Shown here one piece after another: positions 36,817-45,108 of a DNA stretch of 64,000 bases (within the stretch, counting starts at the first letter, position 1; the number at the start of each line of letters is the position of its first letter). The stretch is from Labilithrix sp. GTDB lineage: Bacteria > Myxococcota_A > Polyangia > Polyangiales > Polyangiaceae. The position numbers and the translations under genes were made by a program. The notes under the pieces are model-generated. The model did not search any database. It saw only the letters and a list, made by a program, of their open reading frames with translations, and was not told the DNA's origin. Location of the stretch: assembly GCA_019637195.1 (NCBI GenBank), contig JAHBWA010000005.1:62001-126000 (forward strand), written 5' to 3'.

Positions 36817-38076
36817 TCAGCCCTCCCCGCCTTCGAGCAGGCGCGGCACGAGCAGCTGCTCGACGTCGTCGAGCATCGCGCGCACCGTCGCCGGATCGGT
36901 CAAGCGGAGCGCGCCCTCGCCTTCGCGGAGCTCCGCCGGGAGCTTCCTCTCGAGATCGGCGAGCACGCCGGCCAGGTCGGCGAGCTCCTTCGGATCGTCC
37001 TTGATCGACGCGAGGCGCCGCGCGAGGTGCCCGACGGCGCTCGCCTCCTCGCGGATACGCTCGAGATCGATCGTCGCGCGCGTCCGCACGATCACCTTCT
37101 CGAGCCACGCGGCCTCGCCGAGCCCGTCGGTCGCCGCGGCGCGGAGCTCGCTCGTGAAGCGGTCGAGATCGCGCCGGACGGCGCCGTTCGCGCGGGTGCT
37201 GCCGACGACGACCACGCGCGCGGCGAGCACGCGACCGTCGACCTCGCCGACGCGCGCCTCGAGCGCGGCGCGCGCCAGGTCGACGACCTCGAGCGCGTCG
37301 GTGGCCGGAGCGGCGTCGACCGTGACGATCTCCCAGCGGACGACGTCGAGCGCGCGGTGCTCGACGCTCTCGACGACGTTGCCCTCGACCGTGACGACGC
37401 TCGCACCCTTCGGGCCGGTCTCGCGGGCGTGCCGCCCCTGCAGGTTGCCGGGGTAGACGATGTACGGCTCGGTCGAGACGATCTCGCGGGCGTGGACGTG
37501 GCCGAGCGCCCAGTAATCGTAGCCCTTCGAGCGCATCGTCTCGACCGACGTCGGCGCGTAGGGCTCGTGCCCCTCGCGCCCGTCGATGCTGGTGTGCAAG
37601 AGGCCGACGTTGAAGACGCCCGGCACGCGATCGGGGTAACGCGCCGCGAGGTCCTCGGACGTCACGCGCTGGGAGAAGCTCTGGCCGTGGACCGCGATCC
37701 CGACGCCCGGGAGCTCGTACGTCTCGGGCTTGCGCGACGAGAGCTCGCGGACGTTCTCGGGCAAGCGCAGCGCCTTGACGACCGAGCTGGCGGCGTCGTG
37801 GTTGCCCCGCACGATCACGACGGGCACGTTGGCCTCGCGCAGGCGCGCCATCTCCGCGGCGAAGAAGAGGCCCGTCGAGTAGTCCTTCCAGGAGCCGTCG
37901 AAGACGTCGCCCGCCAGGAGGAGCACGTCGGCGCGCTCATCGATGCAGAGCGCGACCAGGTTCTCGAGCGCGCGTCGCGTCGCGCCGCGGAGCCTCGACG
38001 CCGGCGCGCCCTCGTACCGGTCGAGACCGCGGAGGGGGCTGTCGATGTGGAGGTCGGCCGCGTGGACGATCTTCAA
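36817..38076 (-). CDS. YhaO/SbcD-like metallophosphoesterase
   Basis: 419 residues. All calcineurin-type metal motifs are visible: DLH (8-10), LLLAGDVFDG (Asp and Gly-Asp), VRGNHDAAS, LLHTSIDG, and GHVHAREIV. The C-terminal 180 residues hold the capping region of the Mre11/SbcD type. Three bases separate it from the ATPase gene, so the two form an operon and probably a DNA double-strand-end processing nuclease (Mre11-Rad50/SbcCD plan; YhaO-YhaM/N grouping by sequence). Exact polarity and substrate are unproven. Confidence 0.93.
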   Translation of the reverse strand: MKIVHAADLHIDSPLRGLDRYEGAPASRLRGATRRALENLVALCIDERADVLLLAGDVFDGSWKDYSTGLFFAAEMARLREANVPVVIVRGNHDAASSVVKALRLPENVRELSSRKPETYELPGVGIAVHGQSFSQRVTSEDLAARYPDRVPGVFNVGLLHTSIDGREGHEPYAPTSVETMRSKGYDYWALGHVHAREIVSTEPYIVYPGNLQGRHARETGPKGASVVTVEGNVVESVEHRALDVVRWEIVTVDAAPATDALEVVDLARAALEARVGEVDGRVLAARVVVVGSTRANGAVRRDLDRFTSELRAAATDGLGEAAWLEKVIVRTRATIDLERIREEASAVGHLARRLASIKDDPKELADLAGVLADLERKLPAELREGEGALRLTDPATVRAMLDDVEQLLVPRLLEGGEG

Positions 38077-38580
38077 GGCTCGCGCACTCTAGCATCACGG
38101 CGCGCGCTGCCGCTCGAGGCGACGCCACGTGTCGGCGCGAGGGCGGGCGCCGGCGCCGCGCGAGGCTCGCCCCGAACGTCGTTGTGGAGAAGAGGAAGCG
38201 CGTTGCCCGGGTGCCCCGGCACCGGCAGGAGGGCTCGTCGTCCCTCGCGCTCACCGCGGAGGTCGAACAAGCAGCCGGTGCACGACGGCACCCGCCGGGA
38301 CGAGGACGGCGTCGTCTGAAGCGGACGAGCTCGGCCGGGAGCGGGCCGCCGAGCGCACGCGCCTCGGAGTCGAGAGCCGCGAGGTGAGCACGCACCCTCG
38401 CTTCGCCCTGAGCTCCCACGTCGCGTTGGCCATGCCTTCGATCCCTGGCGGCAGCGGCGGCAGCGGCGGCAGCCACCCGAACGATCCGTCGCCGGGAGGG
38501 CAACGGCGGCAGCGCCGATATGCGGAATAGGCCGCGCGCGCTCGCACTGAGCGCGCAAGTAGTAGTGCGCGCCGACGCGG
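38077..38580. other. Gene-free stretch of 504 bases
   Basis: No coding region is supported: open frames exist on both strands, but none has a plausible start, ribosome binding site or family resemblance. A short microsatellite of three GGCGGCAGC units lies at 38447-38473. Promoters for the YhaO/YhaN operon must lie in its left part; no clear sigma-70 boxes were seen. Confidence 0.5.
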
Positions 38581-39738
38581 TCAGTCGCAGCCGACGTTCA
38601 CCGAGCCGCAGTCGGGCAGCGGCTCGACCGGTACGTCCGCAGGGAGGTACTCGGCGGGCGAGGCGGTGAAGCTGACGACGAACGAGAGCGCGTCGCACGG
38701 CAGGTCCTTGAAGTCCTCCGCCGGGTTCGTCCTCAGGTCGGAGTAATTGCAGAACGAGTCGCGAAATTGGTCCCACGAGGCCCCGAGCGTGCATGCGGGG
38801 ACTCCCGCTCCGCCGGCGATGATCTTCATGCGAGCGAGCGAAGGCAGCGCCTGCTGGCTGATCCGCCCGCCGATGATGCCGTCCGCCAGACCCCAGCCGT
38901 CGCCTTCGCGTATGAGCGTGGCACGAAGCACGGGGTAGCGGACTTCGATCGAAGGATTGCCGACGCCGGGCATCGGAACGGACAGGTCCTTCTGCTTACG
39001 CGAGTCGACGACGAGCGTGTGGTTGCGCACGTATCCGACGAAGCCCGTCCCCGTCGGGAGATTCTGGAGCTGGATGAGGTCCTTGTCGACGGACCATTTG
39101 TCCTTGCCGTCCCATTTACTCCGGAGCCCGGGCGGGCACTCGGGCGCCTGGGCGTCGGACGCTTCGTGGATGCCGAACGACGCGAACGCGTGCACCGTGA
39201 CCTCGGGATCGTCGGCCTCGCCGTTGTAGTCTTGAAGGCTGAAGACGAGCGTGCGCCGGCCACACGCGATGTCCATGTTGATCTCGTCGCTGAGCGTCTG
39301 GCCGAGGGTCGGGATGGTCCGCGTGAGCCACGAACGGATGGCGTTGTCGACCCCGCCGTCGTCGTCGCATGCCTCCGGCACGATCGCCTCCTCGGGCGGG
39401 ACGCAGCTCGGCTGCCCGGCTCGACCCTCGCCGAAGCACGTGCAGGCGTGGTCGAGGTCGAAGCCGTCTCCTGGAGCACCTCCGAGGCGCAGGGTCCTCA
39501 CCGCCATCGTGTACCGCTCGCCGACCGGGGGGCTATCCCCGCTCGGGGGACCAGGAGGCTGCACGCCGAACGAACAGGTGAGGTCCTCGGCGTCGGCGTC
39601 GGCGCCGGCCTCCGTCCCGGCGTCCCCGGCGTCGCTGGCGATCCCGAACGAAGGGTCATCGAGGCCGAGGAGGACGTGACACGAGAGAGCGAGGCCAGAC
39701 AACCCTCCGAGGAGAAGGAGCATCCGCGCGCGGTTCAC
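38581..39738 (-). CDS. Cys-rich lipoprotein of the kinase cassette
   Basis: 385 residues. Signal peptide with lipobox ALSC, then a Gly/Asp/Ala linker (EAGADADAED). The remainder is a Cys-containing soluble domain, with a region LDHACTCFGEGRAGQPSC and a long stretch of ordinary globular sequence (YTMAVRTLRLGG, INMDIACGRRTLVFSLQDYNG). No family recognised. Its ATG overlaps the stop of the TPR gene (ATGA), making it the third member of the kinase-TPR-lipoprotein set. It may be the surface sensor or effector of that set; inferred from position. Confidence 0.65.
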   Translation of the reverse strand: MNRARMLLLLGGLSGLALSCHVLLGLDDPSFGIASDAGDAGTEAGADADAEDLTCSFGVQPPGPPSGDSPPVGERYTMAVRTLRLGGAPGDGFDLDHACTCFGEGRAGQPSCVPPEEAIVPEACDDDGGVDNAIRSWLTRTIPTLGQTLSDEINMDIACGRRTLVFSLQDYNGEADDPEVTVHAFASFGIHEASDAQAPECPPGLRSKWDGKDKWSVDKDLIQLQNLPTGTGFVGYVRNHTLVVDSRKQKDLSVPMPGVGNPSIEVRYPVLRATLIREGDGWGLADGIIGGRISQQALPSLARMKIIAGGAGVPACTLGASWDQFRDSFCNYSDLRTNPAEDFKDLPCDALSFVVSFTASPAEYLPADVPVEPLPDCGSVNVGCD

Positions 39739-40730
39739 CAGAACCTCGAGAGGGAGAGGGCCACGCCTCCACGCTGCGGGGAGACCCCGAACGCCGTCGT
39801 CTGGCTCTTCGCCGACGGCGAGACGACCACGATCACGGCGCCGGCCACGAGCAGCCCTGCGCCGACGATGCCGGTGATGTTCGCGACGGTCGCGGTGCGG
39901 TTCGCGTCATTGTACGCGTCCGTCGCTTTGTCGCGCGCTGCGCCGTCGATGCAGACCCGTCCTGGGCACGCTTCCGCCGCCTTGTCGAAATCGGACTTCT
40001 GGCCAATCGCGATCGCTCCGACCACCGCGGTGGCGCCGAGCGAAAGGATGCCGGCGCCGCCGAGCACATATCCCAACGTCCGCCAGCGGCCCCAGTCGGC
40101 GGTGACCGTCTGCACCGGAGGCGCCTCGCGGGGACGCTCCGGCTCGGGGGCAAGCTGGAGGACCGGGACGTCGATCGCCTTCCGATCGGCCGTCGCGCCG
40201 ATGTCGATCTCGATGACCTCCGGAAGGCGATCGGGAGCGGACACATCGATCCGGTGCTTGCCTGGATCGACGGGCAGCTCGATTCCCCAGCTCGCCTCCG
40301 CGATTGGGCGGCGCTGATCCATCTCGATCCGGAGCCCCTCGAGACGCGCCTCGGGCGAGACGCGGATCGTGACGTACGAGAGGAGCGGTGCGAGCCGCGC
40401 CTCGTGCTCGCGGGCCATGTCGACGCGATCCTGGCGGCGGCCCGACGACTCGCCGATGACCTGCCGGAACTCGGCCCACGCGGTGGCGTTGCGGCCGATC
40501 GTCTCGTGGCACAGGGCGAGGTTCAGCAGCGTGCCCGTCGCGGTGGGATCGAGGTCGTGGGCTGACTGGAACGTCTCGCACGCGAGGGCGTTCTGTCCTT
40601 CGGCCATGAGCCGCTTGCCCTCGAGGAACAGCTTCTCCGCCGCGGCGCCATCGGCCCGCGCGGGTGAGGCGGCGACGAGGAACGTCGCGGTCAGCAGCGC
40701 GAGCTCAATGCGACGTATCGAGCGGACCAT
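39735..40730 (-). CDS. Exported TPR protein of the kinase cassette
   Basis: 331 residues. Signal peptide (LALLTATFLVAASPARA), then two TPR-like units (LFLEGKRLMAEGQNALACETF, LNLALCHETIGRNATAWAEF), a short PEGA-like beta segment (ELPVDPGKHRIDVSAPD), and two or three transmembrane-like helices near the C-terminus (GYVLGGAGILSLGATAVVGA and GIVGAGLLVAGAVIVVV). This family is common downstream of myxobacterial kinases, from family knowledge. It overlaps the kinase gene by 26 bases and the lipoprotein gene by four, so expression is tightly coupled. Confidence 0.8.
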   Translation of the reverse strand: MVRSIRRIELALLTATFLVAASPARADGAAAEKLFLEGKRLMAEGQNALACETFQSAHDLDPTATGTLLNLALCHETIGRNATAWAEFRQVIGESSGRRQDRVDMAREHEARLAPLLSYVTIRVSPEARLEGLRIEMDQRRPIAEASWGIELPVDPGKHRIDVSAPDRLPEVIEIDIGATADRKAIDVPVLQLAPEPERPREAPPVQTVTADWGRWRTLGYVLGGAGILSLGATAVVGAIAIGQKSDFDKAAEACPGRVCIDGAARDKATDAYNDANRTATVANITGIVGAGLLVAGAVIVVVSPSAKSQTTAFGVSPQRGGVALSLSRFW

Positions 40731-42138
40731 CGGGCGGGGGACTCGGAGATACCGGAGCAGAAGGACCGGCAGCGGAAGGCGGAGGCATGGCGAGGGAGCT
40801 CGGAGAGACGGCCGGCTTCGGGGCCGCGACCGGACGCCGAACGCCGGGACGGGGGGCGGCGGGCGTGCTCGCTGGCGGCGAGGCTGTTGGAGCGGCGCTC
40901 GTGACCGCCGTGGCGGCGATGTTCGGCGACACGCCGGCGTCGAGCGTTGCCGGAGCGCTCGGCGTCGGCGGCAGCGCGACCATCGTCGGCTGCGGCGCGA
41001 CGCTCTCGTCGGGCCGCTCGATCCGAGCGCGTACGAAGATCAGCGCGAGCACGGTCGCCACCGCACCAGCTCCGATGCCGATCGCGCGGCCGTACTTCGG
41101 CTTCGGCTTCGGCTCCGGCTCGGCGACGCGCTTCTCGGTCGTCGCGAATGCGGTCGGCAGCGAGATCGCGGACGATGACCGTGGGGTGGTGATGGCGGGA
41201 GGGACGACGGACGCCCGACGCGCGATGCGCCCCGCGAGCATCGACGTCTCCTGGCTTCCGAATGGCGCGAGCGCGAGGGCGAGCTCGGCGACGGACGAGA
41301 AGCGATCGGCTGGCTTCTTCTCGAGACATCGGCGGACGATCGCGTCGAGCTCGGGGCTCACGTCCAGCCGTCGAGACCGCACCGCGCGCGGTACGTCCGC
41401 GGCGATCGCGGCGAGGAGCGCCGCCGACGTCTCCCCCTCGAAGGGCAGCTCGCCGGTCAGGAGCTCGTGGAGGATCACGCCCAGGGCCCAAACGTCGGCG
41501 CGATAGTCGACGCTCTTGGCGCTCCGGATTTGCTCCGGCGGCATGTACGCAGGAGACCCGAACACCTCGTGCGTGTCGGTCAGGGAGGGAGAGTCGCGCG
41601 TGGGCTTCTCCAGCTTCGAGATCCCGAAGTCGAGGACCTTCACGAGAGAAGAGCCGTCGGATCGTGTCGTGAGAAAGAGGTTCGAGGGCTTGAGATCGCG
41701 ATGGATGATGCCGTTCGCGTGCGCCTCGCCGATGCCCGCGCAGGCCTGGAGCACGTAGTCGACGGCGTCGGCCACCTGGAGCGGACCGTTGCGGATGACC
41801 CCGCCCAGATCGTCCCCGATGAGGTGCTCCATCACGATGTACGGCGAGCCGTTCTCGAGCTCGCCGACGTCGCTCACGTGGACGATGAACTCGCTCTTCA
41901 GGCGCACCGTCGCCTGGGCCTCGCGGAGGAAGCGCACGCGGGCGTGGGGAGAGATCGCGTCGCCGTGGAGGAACTTCAGCGCGTAGCGCTCGCCGAGCTG
42001 GAGGTGTGTCACGGCGACGACGACGCCCATGCCGCCCTCGCCGAGGATCCGATCGACCCGGTACTTGCCGGCGATGGTCTCTCCAACGACGACCGCCTCG
42101 AGCTGGGGGCGTGAGGCGGTCGTAAACCCGTCAGGCAC
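40705..42138 (-). CDS. Transmembrane Ser/Thr protein kinase
   Basis: 477 residues from a GTG start. Kinase domain at about 22-290: Gly loop LGEGGMGVV, Lys55 (ALKFL), HRDLKPSN with Asp148, DFG at 170-172, APE-like PPEQ. A transmembrane helix lies at about 351-369 after a Pro/Lys-rich patch (EPEPKPKPKYG), followed by a 100-residue Pro/Ala/Ser tail on the outside. Its final 26 bases are shared with the start of the TPR gene. It lies 13 bases after the QueA gene but is probably regulated with the TPR/lipoprotein pair. Confidence 0.94.
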   Translation of the reverse strand: MPDGFTTASRPQLEAVVVGETIAGKYRVDRILGEGGMGVVVAVTHLQLGERYALKFLHGDAISPHARVRFLREAQATVRLKSEFIVHVSDVGELENGSPYIVMEHLIGDDLGGVIRNGPLQVADAVDYVLQACAGIGEAHANGIIHRDLKPSNLFLTTRSDGSSLVKVLDFGISKLEKPTRDSPSLTDTHEVFGSPAYMPPEQIRSAKSVDYRADVWALGVILHELLTGELPFEGETSAALLAAIAADVPRAVRSRRLDVSPELDAIVRRCLEKKPADRFSSVAELALALAPFGSQETSMLAGRIARRASVVPPAITTPRSSSAISLPTAFATTEKRVAEPEPKPKPKYGRAIGIGAGAVATVLALIFVRARIERPDESVAPQPTMVALPPTPSAPATLDAGVSPNIAATAVTSAAPTASPPASTPAAPRPGVRRPVAAPKPAVSPSSLAMPPPSAAGPSAPVSPSPPPDGPLDTSH

Positions 42139-42151
42139 AAAGGATAGACTA

Positions 42152-43243
42152 CTACAGGCGGGCGCGAGTCACGACGCTCTCGGGCGCGAGCCGTCGGCTC
42201 TCTCCTCGCTGGCGAGGCTCGCCCCAGACCAGGCAGGCGTCGCCCATCTCGTGACCGAGCAGGCCCTCGGCGCCCGCCCGCGCGAGCGCCCGCTCGAGGA
42301 CCTCCTCGCTCGCGAACGCGCCGAGGAGCGCGTAGTGGCTCGTGTCCGCTTCGTGCACGCCGGTGAGCACGGCGTCGACGACGGCGCGCCGGAGCCCGCG
42401 GCCGATCTTGAGATCGGTCACGCCCGCGCGCTTGCCCTCGCGCGCGCCGCCCTCGAGCGCGCGGGCCACGCTCGTCCCGATCGCGACGACGCGCCCGCCG
42501 GCCCGCCGTGTCCGCGCGACCGCCTCCCAGGTCTCTTCCCTGACCTCGTAGCGCTCGGGCAGCGGGAGCAGCGCGTCGAGCGCTGCGTCTCCGATCGACG
42601 AGAGGCCCGCGGCGTGCGTGACCCACGCGAGCGCGACGCCGCGGCGGCGGAGGGCGAGGAGCGCCGCGGCGTCGAGCACGCGGCCGGCGGACGGCATCTC
42701 CACGGCCCACGGGCGCGCCGCGTAGACGTTCTGGACGTCCCAGAGCGCGAGCGGCTCGGGCACGTGTGCGTACTGCACCGGTCGCCCGGCGCGGTAGAGC
42801 GCGGCCCAGACGCCGGCGAGCTCCGGCTCGGGCGCGGCGTCGAGCGCGAGGTCGATCTCGACCAGGCGCGACGACTCGGGGCGGACGCCGAGCACGCGCG
42901 CGACGAGCGATCCGCCGAAGACGAGGCGGTCGCCGGCGACGACGAGGGGCGGAGGCGGCCGCTCCTCCGTGCGGGTCCTCCAGTCGCCGCTGCCGAGGAG
43001 CGCGGCCGTCCAGCGACGGTCGCCCGTCTGCGCGACCAACCGGAGCTCGATCGCCTCGCCGCGCGCGGTGCGCCCCGGGAGCGAGGCGGGGAGCGTCGCC
43101 GCGTCGTTGACGACGAGCAGGTCCCGAGGCTCGAACAGCGTCGCGATCTCGGCGCTCGAGACGACGCGCGCGGCGCCCGAGGCTCCGTCGACGACCAGGA
43201 GCCGGACCTCACGCGCGGCGCGGGGCGCGGCCGCCGCCCTCAC
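42152..43243 (-). CDS. queA: Divergent QueA-like tRNA ribosyltransferase-isomerase
   Basis: 363 residues. QueA transfers the ribosyl part of SAM to preQ1-34 tRNA in queuosine synthesis. Recognisable pieces are DLLVVNDAATLPASL, GRPVQYAHVPEPLALWD and EMPSAGR, then THAAGLSS and LLGHEMG. It is shorter in motif agreement than Escherichia coli QueA and belongs to a variant branch seen in actinobacteria and myxobacteria. The GTG start overlaps the SDR stop as GTGA, so the two are coupled. No other queuosine gene is in view, which leaves true function open. Confidence 0.75.
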   Translation of the reverse strand: MRAAAAPRAAREVRLLVVDGASGAARVVSSAEIATLFEPRDLLVVNDAATLPASLPGRTARGEAIELRLVAQTGDRRWTAALLGSGDWRTRTEERPPPPLVVAGDRLVFGGSLVARVLGVRPESSRLVEIDLALDAAPEPELAGVWAALYRAGRPVQYAHVPEPLALWDVQNVYAARPWAVEMPSAGRVLDAAALLALRRRGVALAWVTHAAGLSSIGDAALDALLPLPERYEVREETWEAVARTRRAGGRVVAIGTSVARALEGGAREGKRAGVTDLKIGRGLRRAVVDAVLTGVHEADTSHYALLGAFASEEVLERALARAGAEGLLGHEMGDACLVWGEPRQRGESRRLAPESVVTRARL

Positions 43244-43989
43244 GCCGCCGCTCCGCCGGCGCCGCGCACGTCGAGCGCCGAGAAGTCCGCCGCGGAGAGG
43301 CGAGCGCCGTTCGCCAGCGCGCCCGAGCGCGCCATGATCGCGACCAGCCGCTCGGCCACGTCCGCCGGACGCGCCAGCGTCGCCCGGTCCGCGTCGGGCA
43401 TCGCGGCCGCGTGCATCTGCGTGTCCATCTCGCCCGGATCGACCGAGAAGAAGCGGACCGGATCGAGCTCCGCCGCGAACGAGCGCGCGAGGTGGTCCGC
43501 GGCCGCCTTGGAGACGCCGTACGATCCCCAGCCGGAGTATGCGCTCACCGCCGCGTCGGAGCTGAGGAAGAGGAAGAGACCTCGCTGGCGCAGCACCATC
43601 GGACCGGCGAGCGCCTTCGTCAGGCGGAACGGCCCCACGAGGTTGACCGCGAGGACGCGCTCGAGCGCCTCGCAGTCGGTGTCGAGCAAGAGCGGCATCG
43701 GCACGGGACCGAGCGTGCTCGCGTTGTGGACGACGATGCTCGGCGGTCCGACGAGGGCCGCCGCGGCCCCGGCGATGCGATGGATCGCCTCCTTGTCTCC
43801 GACGTCGAACGCGAGCCCGTGGGCCTCGCCTCCCTCGCCGCGGATCTCCGCGGTCGCCCGCGCGAGCTCGTCCTCGCCCCGCGCGACGAGCACGACGCGC
43901 GCCCCTCGCCGCGCGAGCGCCCGCGCGAGCTCCTTGCCGAGCCCCCGCGACGCCCCGGTCACCAGCACAGCTTCGTTCCTGATGTTCAT
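43240..43989 (-). CDS. Short-chain dehydrogenase/reductase
   Basis: 249 residues. Start at the ATG giving MNIRNEAVLVTGAS; an earlier Met adds a non-conserved nine residues. Classical SDR hallmarks: NAD(P)-binding TGASRGLGKEL, VVHNAST for the NAG position, catalytic Ser-Tyr-Lys in SSDAAVSAYSGWGSYGVSK. It acts on an unknown alcohol/ketone. The stop codon is shared with the GTG start of the QueA-like gene. Upstream it is divergent from the XRE-cupin regulator with a 75-base gap, which makes it that regulator's probable target. Confidence 0.9.
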   Translation of the reverse strand: MNIRNEAVLVTGASRGLGKELARALARRGARVVLVARGEDELARATAEIRGEGGEAHGLAFDVGDKEAIHRIAGAAAALVGPPSIVVHNASTLGPVPMPLLLDTDCEALERVLAVNLVGPFRLTKALAGPMVLRQRGLFLFLSSDAAVSAYSGWGSYGVSKAAADHLARSFAAELDPVRFFSVDPGEMDTQMHAAAMPDADRATLARPADVAERLVAIMARSGALANGARLSAADFSALDVRGAGGAAA

Positions 43990-44064
43990 GTACCCAGGAT
44001 GACCGCGCCTGGTCATTGTGCTGTCCTTTGCGACAACCTATTGGCACTGAGCTATCTGTTTGGA

Positions 44065-44613
44065 ATGGACGACGTCGCGGCGCGGCTCGGGAGGAACGTG
44101 CGGACGCTGCGCGAGGCGCGCGCCATGACGCAGGCGCAGATGGCGAAGATCGCCGCGATCCCGCGGGCGACGTGGGCCAACATCGAGTCGGGCGCGGCCA
44201 ACCCCACGCTCGCCGTGCTCGACCGCGTCGCGTTCGCGTTCCAGGTCACGATCGAGGAGCTCATCGCCGCGCCCCGGTCCGAGGCGCGCCACTATCCCCG
44301 CGCGAGCCTCGTCACGAAGCTCCGCGGCGCGGCGGCGATCCGCAAGCTCTTGCCCGATCCCATCCCCGGGATGGAGATCGACCGCTTCGAGCTGCCGCCG
44401 CGCGCGAAGCTGAGCGGCATCCCGCACACGCCCGGGACGCGCGAGTACCTGACGTGCGAAGCGGGCACGATCGAGCTCATCGCGTCGGGCGAGCGCTACC
44501 GGCTCGAGCCCGGCGACGTCGTCGCGTTCCGCGGAGACCAGCGTCACTCGTACGCGAACCCCGGCACCAAGCCGGCGATCGCCTACTCGGTCGTCGTCAT
44601 CGCTCGGCGCTGA
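44065..44613 (+). CDS. XRE-family regulator with cupin domain
   Basis: 182 residues. The N-terminal helix-turn-helix (AARLGRNVRTLREARAMTQA, then IPRATWANIESGAANPTLAV) is of Cro/CI type. Residues 105-180 form a cupin effector domain (ERYRLEPGDVVAFRGDQRHS), usual in regulators of small-molecule metabolism. The ribosome binding site is weak (TTGGA next to the ATG). It is divergent from the SDR gene, with 75 bases between start codons; autoregulation and control of the SDR/QueA pair are inferred from the arrangement. Confidence 0.88.
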   Translation: MDDVAARLGRNVRTLREARAMTQAQMAKIAAIPRATWANIESGAANPTLAVLDRVAFAFQVTIEELIAAPRSEARHYPRASLVTKLRGAAAIRKLLPDPIPGMEIDRFELPPRAKLSGIPHTPGTREYLTCEAGTIELIASGERYRLEPGDVVAFRGDQRHSYANPGTKPAIAYSVVVIARR

Positions 44614-44615
44614 GC

Positions 44616-44709
44616 CCCGGCGCGGAGAACCGTCCTCGGTCATCGCCCGGCAGAAGGCCCGGCGCGGCGAACCGCCAGCTCTGTCCCTCGGACATCGCCC
44701 GGCAGAAGG
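44616..44709. repeat. Imperfect direct repeat after the XRE-cupin gene
   Basis: Two copies of a unit whose shared parts are CCCGGCGCGGMGAACCG and CTCGG--ATCGCCCGGCAGAAGG, starting near 44616 and 44658. They fill the gap up to the next gene's stop. No coding role is apparent. Confidence 0.6.
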
Positions 44710-44712
44710 ACG

Positions 44713-45027
44713 TCAGCTCGCGCGGCGCTCGCTCGCGCGGCGGTCGCGCGTGAAGGCCGCGGTGAGGCGCTCGGCGAGCTCGTCGCCCTCGCCCGCGGCG
44801 CGGCGGTCTTCCGAGCGACGATCGCACAGGGCGGCGCGGAGCTCGGCCGGCGTCCGGCACGGCTCGGTCGTCCGGCTGTGCATCAGGGCGTGCGAGCCGC
44901 AGAGGGTGGCGGCCGCTCCGCCGTGAAGCTCCACCATGACCAGGAGACGCGCGTCGCGCGTTCCGCACACGGCGCAGGCGCCGTGCTCCACCGCGCTCGT
45001 CGCCGCTGCTCGCTTCCTTCGCTCCAT
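44713..45027 (-). CDS. Small zinc-finger-like protein
   Basis: 104 residues from the ATG giving MERRKRAAATS (a further Met 12 codons upstream is possible). A CAVCGTRD pair and a later LCGSHALMH form a plausible C-x2-C...C-x2-H metal site. The rest is Arg/Glu-rich and helical. It recalls small proteins with a treble-clef-like finger, but no named family. It is divergent from the epimerase gene, with about 80 bases between them. Confidence 0.45.
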   Translation of the reverse strand: MERRKRAAATSAVEHGACAVCGTRDARLLVMVELHGGAAATLCGSHALMHSRTTEPCRTPAELRAALCDRRSEDRRAAGEGDELAERLTAAFTRDRRASERRAS

Positions 45028-45108
45028 GCTCTGGTCGTCGCACGCTCCCCTCCACGCGGCCAAGTTTTCTCCCTCCTCTTCGCCCGACGACGGGGCTATA
45101 CCGGTGCC

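Noticed and set aside
33613-38319. 1568-codon open frame on the plus strand opposite the YhaN/YhaO genes
   Set aside because: It is the complement of two genes with clear catalytic motifs; high GC makes antisense frames long, and its translation is Arg/Glu/Ala-rich without any domain.
42152-44047. One 631-residue protein combining QueA and SDR sequence
   Set aside because: The QueA frame is open upstream only by chance. The SDR is in another frame with its own motifs, and a GTG overlapping its stop gives a normal QueA start.
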